A stretch of DNA of 64,000 nt, taken from positions 1,488,001 through 1,552,000 of the forward strand of contig WOAB01000761.1 in NCBI GenBank assembly GCA_027886185.1, given 5' to 3'. Both the position numbers and the translations under genes were made by a program. Below the pieces are notes generated by a model. That model was not told the origin of the DNA. It saw only the letters and a list, made by a program, of their open reading frames with translations, and did not search any database. Numbering within the stretch: the first letter of the stretch is position 1; each line of letters begins with the position of its first letter. Positions 55,355-64,000 of this stretch are shown here, one piece after another. Source of the stretch: Rheum nobile. Lineage: Eukaryota; Streptophyta; Magnoliopsida; Caryophyllales; Polygonaceae.

Positions 55355-56323
55355 TTGTCGCTCGGGAGATTCCCATTCGAGGAGCCAAATATCCATGTAC
55401 CTCAAGAAGATGCGGTCAGGAATAGAGGCGACTATGGCCGAGCACTGAAGGCCATAAGCTCTATGAGGCCTGATAGCTATAAAGGGAAATGAGAGCCAGT
55501 TAGGGTGGCACATTGGTTCTCGCACATGGAACGGTTGTTCCGCAATGTTGAGTTCACTGAAGCTGAGAAGGTGCACATTGCTTCCCTTCAGCTGAAGGAG
55601 GTAGCTAGCAAGTGGTGGGAAGGTACCGGCCTAGCTGATCACCCTGGTTTAAACTGGGGGATGTACAAAGCCAAAATGACTGATCGTTTCTTCTCCCGAA
55701 CTATGAGGGAAGAAAAACATAAGGAGTTCCTCTATCCGAAGACGGATGGGTTAAAGGTGACTGAGCTTGCAGCTAAGTTCAATCAATTGTTGCAATATGC
55801 TGGGCCAGAGGTGTCAAGCGAAGAACAAAAGATCTGGTACTTCCATGGATGGATGAATCCAGAAATCAAACCTCTAATGGTGCGTCACGGATGTTCTACA
55901 TTAGAACAATATGTGGATGCGGCTTACAAGATAGAGGTCAAGTTGGAAGAATCCGCCCAAAAGCGGGAGAAGCAAATTAAGGGAAAGGGTGGGCAACAGG
56001 ATCGCCAGGTTGGTTCATTTAAGCGATCGGCGTCGCCTACCAAGTTTGAGAAGTCTGGTCGTACTAAGACCAAGACGACTCAGTCTGACTCTGCCAGAGG
56101 CTCAGGTTGGAGTAGCGGAGTGATTCAGTGCCACAACTATGGTGAAGTTGGGCATAAAAGTCTTAATTGCCAAAAAGAGAAGCGAGTATGTTATAACTGT
56201 GGGATAGAAGGCCACATGAAAACATACTGTAGAAAGAAGGGTCAAGGACCAACGCAGTCTTATCAAGCCTCAAATATTGGCAAAGGGCAAAACCCAAAGC
56301 CAGAGGTATCTACTCCTGAGTAA
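55355..56323 (+). pseudogene. gag with two zinc knuckles, copy B
   Basis: Same protein as 42489-43530. TGA at 55490-55492 replaces the GGA codon of copy A, just before VRVAHWFSHMERLF. From there the frame is open to TAA at 56321-56323 and includes both knuckles: the first is broken (CHNYGEVGHKSLNC), the second intact (CYNCGIEGHMKTYC). Gag would form the particle and bind RNA. Confidence 0.82.
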
Positions 56324-59052
56324 TCTATGGCTCGTAATAAAGGCAAGGCGCCTATAGAGTCTTCAGGCCAGGGGCAACGACTCTTCATGATGTGTCAAGA
56401 CGACGGGGGAGAACCCTGATCGATTAATTGTACTTTTGTTAAACCTTTCCTTAAGAGTAAGGAGTAACGACTTGTGTCGATAGTCTCCATAGTTCAGTAA
56501 TCTGTCTACTCGACTTTCTATCAAATGTTTTCTGTAATGTTTCGATCAATGAAGGAGTGTTCCCTTGTTTCGGAAATTACTAAATTCATCACAATTGCAA
56601 ATTGTTCGTCCATATGAGGCTCCGTGAGTGCCAAAAACAATTATGTCGTATGGATAAAGACTGTCAGGACTCGCAAAAGAGGAGTAACGTATGGAACCGA
56701 GGTGTTCGTTCCCTACATGGTTAACACCAGGGTCGACTCCACTATTGATTTAGTAGATCCATTCTTAGGAATCTCTCTTTGTTCTTGGAGTAATGTCGCA
56801 TCGGTATGACATTAATTACTCCCTTCACTGAGCAGATGATCGTTATCTCGTGATTTGAACTTTACCAAAATTTCGTATTATATATAAGGAACAATGATGT
56901 GTGGTTAATGCTCTATGAGATTAAGGGTTATCTCTCATATGTGTACCTTGAACATTCGTTATGGTAAAAGTATATAGGGGAGGACTAATGCGAAGTCCAG
57001 AATGCCTAGTTGTGAGTTCATGCTGTAAGCATTGATGTGGATAGATTGTTGAGAAAAGGGTAAATGGATATAAGGGATAGTTCATAGGGGATCCAGTTCC
57101 CTAAACAGATGATATCAAGTTAGCGTTTTGCTGCTTGATAAAGGGAGAGGTCTCAGGTTCGAGTCTCTCCAACAACCTACTGGAAGTGGCGATTAAATTG
57201 GTGCCAGCAGTGATGGGTTGGGGTGTATGGAATGCAGCCCTGTGAGTGGGCCAGCCCAAAGTGGCGGAACGTTACATAAAAGTATACTTTTGTGAAGTCA
57301 TAGGTATTGTCTTGGGAGATGTACCTAAGATCCGTTATGAAGCTTCCTTAAGAGAAGCGACATAAATAATTGGACAGAGAGTGATTGATGTCTGTTATGG
57401 CAATCAGATGTCATGTTAAGGGAAATAAAGTGATTAGGCACAACTGTGCTAATCGATTTATTGCATTCTTGTTTCGAGGAAATTAGAGATCTGAGTTGGC
57501 AGTGAACTTTAGGGCCAAGTTTAAGTGGGCCAAGTGATTGAAATTGGGAAGTTGTCCTTTCAGGGAATGAAGAGTTGTGACACTTGGGAATTTACAAGGT
57601 TCGATATTTGGACCTTGTGTAGGTGAGCCATCCATAAGGCGTATAGTACAACCCTTATTGAAAGGATTACAGTTTAAGGATCGATCATATTGATGATTCC
57701 GATAAACTAAAGGATTTAGTACATAGATTAAGTTTATATGTGCTTAAGGAGTAAGGTAACAATATTACTTGTGTATATCTACTGGAGGCTTAGGACACAA
57801 GTGATTGATTCTGTTGATAATGAATCCTTTAGTAATATGATACTTTGAGGAAATGAGAGTAAAATCTCATGTGATTTGTTTGGGGAACATATGAATAAAT
57901 CTTGTGGTTATTCTTGAAGAAAGTTAAGGAATCTTAAAGGATTTAAGATAGAGATTGCTTAAAGGAATGCGTTAAATTATTCTCGTAAGGATTTTTGGTT
58001 AGAGATGGCATAAGGTCAAACTTACTTTCAGATAAATGACGGAATTGTGGAAGGTATCTTTGAAGAAATTAAAGGTGTAATGTTTCGAGGTTGATAAGAT
58101 TTGATATTCGGGTTATAAGGAGTTAATGAGTGAACTTTGGGATTGTGTATATAAGGAAACTGAAAGAGAGATGCGTGTTCTCCTATTGAAGGTACAGTAA
58201 TGTCGTTATGATAATTTTTGGAGACCATTATTACAAAGTAGTCAGGGTCTTGTGGATATAGTGAGAATGATTACATGGCATAATATATAGAGATAAGGTC
58301 TGCGGATGATATCAAGTAGACTTGAGGAAAAAGGTGACCCACATTTGTTAAGGTGATCGTATAGTACGTTTGGGTGAGACAAGAGTAGAATCCTGAGGAA
58401 TGGATTGGTGAATCATGTTGAGATAATCGGACAGAGGTTGTGGCATGACCAATTGTGGGATCATATGAGTAAGGATTTTGAGTTAAAGATATGGCACAAG
58501 GGCCAAATATGATTAAGGTACCTGAGGTAAGAGGTGAGCCGTGTATGTAAGGATTTAGGTCTATATGACAAAGGAGGTACTAAGTTGAGGTATAGTTGAA
58601 TTCTATATATGTACTCGAAGATCGGATTGTCGAAAGGAGGTTAGTGGAAAGATGTTGTATCCTTCTATGTAAGGACATTAAGGTCTTCAGGAGGAAGAGG
58701 GCATGACCGCAAGGTTATATTGGAGGTTTTAGTGGACACTTTGATTAAGGAATGGTAATCCCATGGCTGGTCATACCTATCCTAATAGAATAAGGAAGGT
58801 AGGCAGTGTGTTGTAAGTGGAATCTTGATCGAGTAAGTGATTCGATTTTAGGATACAGGTTTCGAAAACCAAACTTATTTAAGGATATACGATACAGAGA
58901 TATGGTTAAGGAATCAGATCGTGTTCCAGGAGCAAGTACATGGATGCAATGATTAAGGAAGTTAAGATCAGATAATGAGATTATGATGAAACAGTCACCC
59001 TTAGTTCAGTGATGCTAGTTTCGGGGTCGAAACTATTTTGAGGGGGTAGTAA
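56324..59052 (+). other. Non-coding 3' internal region B
   Basis: About 2.7 kb without a supported gene. It holds the L1 empty site (56893-56907), a SINE (57120-57276) and the purine tract before LTR3 (about 59038-59052). No protease, RT, RNase H or integrase motif could be found. Confidence 0.7.
57120..57276 (+). mobile_element. SINE in internal B
   Basis: Counterpart of 49313-49469; B box GGTTCGAGTCT at 57156-57166. Confidence 0.75.
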
Positions 59053-61793
59053 TGTAATAACCCTCATATTACCATAGGGATAATATGGTAGAATGGGTTG
59101 GATATGGTAAGAAGATTGTAGGGTTAAATAGCTTAGAATAAGGATTGCTTCTCTAAGCTGTTATCGGCCAAGTTTCGGGGTCGAAAATTCTTTTATGGGG
59201 AAAGTGATGTAATACCCCTCATTTTTAGTAAGGATATTTGGGTAATTTTTCCCAACCTTCGTTCAATAATTATTTCGCTTTCAGAGGAGTTCGGATTTTC
59301 CGTAACATCCATGATCTCCGAAATAATTCCTTGAGTGGTATAAAATACATTCGATGTATTTTCGGGACTTAGAATATTTATTTGGATACAAACATATAAT
59401 TCCGGAGTTAAAACCATGCCCATATAATTTTTTCGGGCAAAAAGACCGGATTTGGCCTCCACCGCGACTCCGTGCACGCCGGCATGCGTGCCGCATGTCT
59501 TCTTCGCTGTCGAGTGCCTGCTCCTCCACATAGGGGCTGGGTTTCTCCTTGGCTTATAAAAGGGAGCCGATCGAAGGGATTGATGGGCACCACTCCTGTC
59601 CCTTGCTCGACCTCCCCAGCTCCCCTCTCGGTCCTCTTCCCGCCGGCAAACCAGAACCGCACCGAGCTTCTGTGCTTCACTGCCGCTGCTGCTCCGCCCC
59701 TGCTGTGTTGCTCCGCCGCTGCTGCTCTGCCCCTGCTGTGCTGCTCCGCCGCTGCTGCTCTTCCCGGCGTCGTGAAGCCATCCCAGCGACCCAGCTCCAC
59801 CGCGAGCGCCGCTGATGTAGTCGCGTGTAGTTGTTGTTGTGTGCCGTCGTTGCCGCCGCTGCCGCCGCTGCCGTCGTTGCCGCTGCTGCTGGTGGTTGCT
59901 TCTTCCCCGGCAACGAGACATCATCCCCGGCGAGAAGGCACCCAGCGCCGACGGAGTTGCCATTGTTGTTGTTGTCGTGTTGTTGCTGTTAATTGTTGAA
60001 TGAAGAAGATGAAGGTGGGTCCCCCTCTTAATCAGCTCTTGTAATGGGCCGAAAGCCCATTAGTTATCCAGTCCAGATTTAACCCGAAATCGATCGAGCG
60101 GTATAATTTTGACTCACTTTTATCCGTATTTTTCTTTAGGAAAATTTAATTTAATTTTTATGAGTTAAAATCATAAAAATTTATTAAATTTAATTACTTG
60201 AGTTCGTCCAGACAAATTAATTGATATTAATTAATTTGTCAGTTATAACATTATTTGCGGGATCGCGTGTGGACCTGTAATCCTACTAGAGCCATCTGAA
60301 GCATAGGCCATATCCTTGAAAAGGATATCATCAGTAGTCGTCTCGTCTAGATTCATCGCCGAATCTACTCCAGGCAAGTGGCGGTTCGCTCTTGCTTATC
60401 ATTCCATATTTATATTGATTATCAATTGTTTAATTGTTAATTAATTTGGGATGAATTGTTGTTTTCGTCTGGAAACAGTTTTGATAACTGTATGTGATTT
60501 TAAAAGAGATATTATAATAGGTTGTATATTGCTAGAACAATGCTATTATATTTATATATATATGAATAAATACGGATATTACGATAGGTTGTATATTGCT
60601 AGAACAACGCTATTTTATCTGTGTTTGGCCCCGGTGGCTTTGATGTGAATTATTACTGTGTTGAACGGTTTAGTTAGCACGAGTATTCGTAGGAACACTA
60701 TGTACCTTGCGAGGTTTAGTGGTTTCTTTATAACTAGGTGCTAGGAGGATTATTCCTCTAGTACTTTTCCGGTCATGACCATACCCTTACTCAGGGTACG
60801 TGCACACAGTTGGTGCAGCCATTTGGGATTTATTCCCTGGGATTAATTCCATGTGATATCTCTGGTATGGAGATCCGATATCTCTTGTGAGGAGATCTTA
60901 AAAGCTTGTAACGTGAATGTTCGTTTTGGAATTAAACAAGATAAGTGCCGTTGTGCACATAATTAATATACCCTTTGGCGAGTAGTGCAACTAGGAAATA
61001 GTGCAACTAGGAAAACTCGTCTAGACTTTGATCAGAGTAAAGTTCTCTTTCCAATCTGAATTCGCATTACACGGTGAGGTTGGTCGTGAACCGAAACATC
61101 AAGTCGTTTTAAACGCTTGTGTGTAATTATAATGTTCCAAACATTTGTCATACTTTCCGATAAGACTCAATTCGTTGGAGTCTTCTCTTCATATGTTTCC
61201 TTAAGACTCATTCTCTCAGAGTCTTCTCTTGATCATGTCTTTTCGTATATTTTAGTAGGAGTATGGTGGTTGACTATCGTCATCGACTATTATTCGGGAA
61301 ATGATGAGTCTAACCTAATACGACTACTTAGAACCTATCTGATTTCCCCTTGCATAGTCTTTCATTAGACTAACCAACCGATTATATTCCAATGCATGGT
61401 TGGCTGGTGTCATCCGTCTCATACGGCACATCAGATAAGCTGTAGTTCCGATGAAGGCGAAACGACAATGAAGGCAGTTGAAATTTTGAAGAGTTTTACC
61501 AGGTTGAGATTCCTTGGCGGGTGATCTTTTCGATCAAGACCCTTGTGTTATTTATTTTTAAGACTTCCGCTGTGTTAAACATATTTTATATCAAGACTAC
61601 TTTGTATTTCAGTTGTATTTCGGATTATGGATGTAATGCCGAGACAATGATTTTAATCGAAAGTTATGATATTTTGTATTATAACTGGTGTTTGATGAAT
61701 TATATCAACGGGTTAAGCCTGGGGTGGCTTCGGATGTGAAATCCGAGGTCACTGGCGGTAATACCTTTCAAGTATATATTTAGGGGTGTTACA
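59053..61793 (+). repeat. LTR3, composite
   Basis: 2741 bp, TGTAATAACCC to TTACA, inner start TGTAATACCCC at about 59208, TATA box 59555-59561. Followed by target copy GAGGA (61794-61798). It has slightly more TGCTGCTCCGCC/GCCGCC units than LTR1 and LTR2. Confidence 0.92.
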
Positions 61794-61798
61794 GAGGA
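61794..61798 (+). other. Target-site duplication GAGGA, right
   Basis: Matches 38380-38384 exactly and is also part of the resumed Tat coding sequence. Confidence 0.92.
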
Positions 61799-63554
61799 CA
61801 TGACCATCATTAATCCCGACGTGATCATCCACAAATTCAACGTGGATCCTCGACATCCACCTGTCAAGCAGAAATGGAGAATGTTCGAACCCAAGAGGAA
61901 CAAGGTGATAGACGTAGAAGTGCGTGCACTACTAGAGACGGGAAAGATTAGAGAAGCCCAATACCCAGACTGGTTAGACAACGTGGTGGTGGTCTAAAAG
62001 AAGTACGAGAAGTGGAGAGTCTGCGTCGACTTCACTGACCTTAACAAGGCCTGCCCTAAAGACTGCTTCCCCCTACGTCACATTGACGCCATGGTCGACG
62101 CTACCGCCAACCACGAAATACTAACTTTCATGGACGCATTCAGTGGTTACCACCAAATCTAGATGAGTGCAAAGGATCAAGAAAAGACCGCATTCATCAC
62201 CAACCAAGGGATCTATTTCTACATGGTCATGTCGTTTGGCCTCAAGAACGCACACGCCACTTACCAAAGACTGGTCAACAGAATGTTCAAAGACCAAATC
62301 GACGACACAATGGAAGTCTACATCGATAAGATGTTGGTCAAGTCGAAGAAGGAGGTCGACCACATCCAACATCTAAAGACAACCTTTGAAATCCAAGAGA
62401 AATATGACATGAAGATGAATCTTACAAATGTTCCTTTGGAGTCTCATTGGGCAAATTCTTGGGCTACATAGTGACGCAACGGAGGATCGAAGCCAATCCC
62501 AATCAAATTAAAGAATATTTGATCTCCAATCCATATGATGCGTGAAATACATTCAAAAGCTGACAGGCAGGGTCGCTGCACTCAACATGTTTATCTCAAA
62601 AGCATCAGACATGAATCGCTTGTTCTACGACATCCTGAAGAAAAAAAAGTCATTCGAGTGGACAAGCAAATACGAAGAAGCGTTCCAAGCAAGTTCCAGG
62701 GACACCAACGCAGAAGCCGACGCGCTAGCCAATCTCGGCTTCATCATCGATCCCAGAGAATACAAAAGATTCCTTTTCTACACATTGAAGTGCTCGCCAT
62801 CAACAAACCATCCGATGCGTCGATCCCGATGTAGGTCAGCTACTCTAACGAATCTGACTCTTGGACCACTCCACTTTATAATTGGCTCAAGCATGGCAAG
62901 CTGCCACTCGATAAGAATGAGACACGGCGACATCGTGCCAAGGTGTCCACCTTTGTCCTCAAAGATGACATGTTGTTCAAGTGGTCCACCACCGGATATT
63001 ACCTATTTTCCTTCGCAAGGAAGAAATCTAGAATACGTTGCAGGAATTCCATGACGAGGAATGTGGAAACCATTCAAGGGGAAGAAACCTCGCTTTGTGT
63101 GCCAACAACGTAGAATACCATTGGCCCACTATGAAGAGAGACGCCATCGATTACACGATGAAGTCCAACGCGTGCCAAAGACACGGCTTAGTGTCCCACC
63201 AACTGTACGAAGACCTACATCCCATCTCATCCCCTTGGCCTTTCATGAATTAGGGAATGGACAATTTCGGAATGCTATCGGTTGCGTCTAGCCAACGTGT
63301 CACCATGCTCGCCATGATGGACTATTTTTCCAAATGGACCAAAGACGAAGCATTCAAGGAGAACAAAGATTCACATGTCATCGCGTTTATATGGAAGGAC
63401 ATCCTGAGCAGGTTCGGTGTCCCCGACACCATTGTATGCGACAACGGATCCCAATTCATAAGCAACAAGACGTACGAACTCTACAAGGAGCTATGCATCA
63501 AACTCGTCGCATCAACGCCATGTTATCCTCAACCTAACGGTCAAGCCGAGTTGA
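61799..63554 (+). pseudogene. Tat-like RT and integrase, with RNase H deleted
   Basis: Plus-strand pol. RT: DMTIINPDVIIHKFNVDP, LLETGKIREAQYPDW, WRVCVDFTDLNKACPKDCFP, FMDAFSGYHQI; the catalytic box reads YIDKM where YIDDM is expected. A frameshift near 62425 and a jump at about 62694 (EEAFQ directly to DTNAEADALANLG) remove most of RNase H. Integrase: zinc-binding H and C residues with CQRHG (about 63165-63185), WPF, MDYFSKW with the first Asp region, TIVCDNGSQF with the second, and ending at PQPNGQAEL just before the Glu region. It is cut at 63554 by another LTR. Confidence 0.86.
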
Positions 63555-64000
63555 TGTGAAACAAGGCACCCAAGGAGCCTCTCTTCACGGCTTGTGCTCG
63601 ATCGTGGCTAGCAAGGCAGGGATTCTTCTCTCCGGGCACCAACTAGACCTTGATGTCTTCTTGAAGGCTCGAACTAGGCGGAAGCAAACGAGAGGGTTCT
63701 TGAGGGGAGCCGAGAAGAACAAGGCCAGGGGAACCTCTAAGGGAGGCTCCTTGCCTGACTTTCATGAATGCAAGAACAAGAGAGTTATGTGAGTAAGAGC
63801 TTTGTTTGATTGAGAGGAAGAGATGAGAAAAGAGTGAGCTTTGAGTTGGAAGATAGATTGGAAAGCTTGGGGAGGTATTCCTCAACCCAATATTGGATTT
63901 CCAATAATAATCTTCAACTAGGTTACAATGAAGCCAACACTTGGCTTAAATACTAAAGACAATTCTCTTGGCCAACAAGGCCTTGCCAACTAGTAGGTCG
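63555..64000 (-). repeat. End of another LTR, inserted in Tat integrase
   Basis: The minus strand ends ...CTTGTTTCACA at 63555, consistent with an LTR's terminal CA; the plus flank GTTGA would be one target copy. It has a TATTTAAG box on minus at about 63949-63942. No coding content. The other end and the element are outside the window, so the class is not known. Confidence 0.6.

Larger units (their letters stand above)
38385..61793 (+). mobile_element. Tandem chromovirus-like LTR element (three LTRs, two internals)
   Basis: LTR1 38385-41118, internal A 41119-51245 (with an L1), LTR2 51246-53981, internal B 53982-59052, LTR3 59053-61793. One pair of 5-bp target copies encloses all of it, so only the outer ends integrated. 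Without the L1, internal A is 5.07 kb, the same as B. Only gag is recognisable; no protease, RT or integrase ORF survives. The GAGGGGGTAGTAATG purine tract and TTTCGGGGTCGAAAC context before each LTR resemble Tekay/Del-type chromoviruses. Confidence 0.9.
36140..63554 (+). mobile_element. Tat-like Ty3/gypsy remnant split by a 23.4-kb insertion
   Basis: Left part 36140-38384 (gag, protease) and right part 61794-63554 (RT, integrase). Removing 38385-61793 and one GAGGA copy joins the frame just before the DMTIINPDV RT start, so it is one element. No LTR is seen at the left; at the right it is cut by another element's LTR. The NVDP/ALLETGKIREAQYPDWL motif and gag type are those of the Tat lineage. 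Many stops show it is old. Confidence 0.88.

Overview
This is plant nuclear DNA, almost certainly angiosperm and probably eudicot; the species cannot be named from it. Evidence: LTR retrotransposons primed by tRNA-iMet-like and tRNA-Asp-like binding sites, Ty1/copia, chromovirus-like Ty3/gypsy, Athila-like and Tat-like proteins, a Cassandra-type TRIM whose LTRs carry 5S-rRNA-like sequence, a plant L1 LINE and tRNA-derived SINEs. I found no host gene, tRNA or rRNA gene, CRISPR array or prokaryotic feature. Nearly every base belongs to a nest of retroelements, most of them broken.

Layout. (1) 1-13174: a minus-strand Ty3/gypsy tandem. Reading right to left: 5' LTR (12351-13174), gag-protease (9552-10913), integrase (4626-6172), an LTR (3896-4614), then a second internal region (gag to RT, 3893-1) that uses the same LTR. 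A 3' piece of a plus-strand Tat-like element (6172-9551), with a spliced antisense gene and its 3' LTR, lies where the first copy's RT/RNase H should be. (2) 13175-29130: a minus-strand copia element (C1), cut in its 3' LTR by the gypsy element and in its 3' untranslated region by an Athila-like element with target duplication GTGGG. The Athila-like element is gag-protease only and itself carries a solo chromovirus-like LTR (16929-19272). Its 5' LTR and the adjoining C1 sequence are rearranged by an inversion of about 1.6 kb with SINEs at both breakpoints and a 452-bp inverted duplication. (3) 29131-30415: anonymous AT-rich DNA. (4) 30416-35620: a Cassandra-type TRIM whose 5' LTR is split by a complete copia element (C2, 30802-35477, target duplication CTACT). 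(5) 36140-63554: a decayed Tat-like element split at the protease/RT junction by a 23.4-kb insertion (38385-61793, target duplication GAGGA). The insertion is LTR-internal-LTR-internal-LTR, and its first internal copy holds a full-length L1 (44041-49083) that is absent from the second. (6) 63555-64000: the end of another LTR, inserted in the Tat integrase.

Activity. Most coding regions have stops, frameshifts or mutated catalytic residues. The best preserved protein is the L1 ORF2 (endonuclease, RT, zinc finger; about 1142 codons, uninterrupted). The elements order themselves in time: Athila after C1; solo LTR after Athila; C2 after Cassandra; the GAGGA element after Tat; L1 after the tandem formed.

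The most unusual items are the composite LTR of the 23.4-kb tandem, which contains what looks like an older element's tail plus LTR start; the SINE-bounded inversion with a near-perfect 180-bp-arm palindrome; the spliced antisense gene in the Tat tail; and the C2 insertion into the 5S-like part of a Cassandra LTR.
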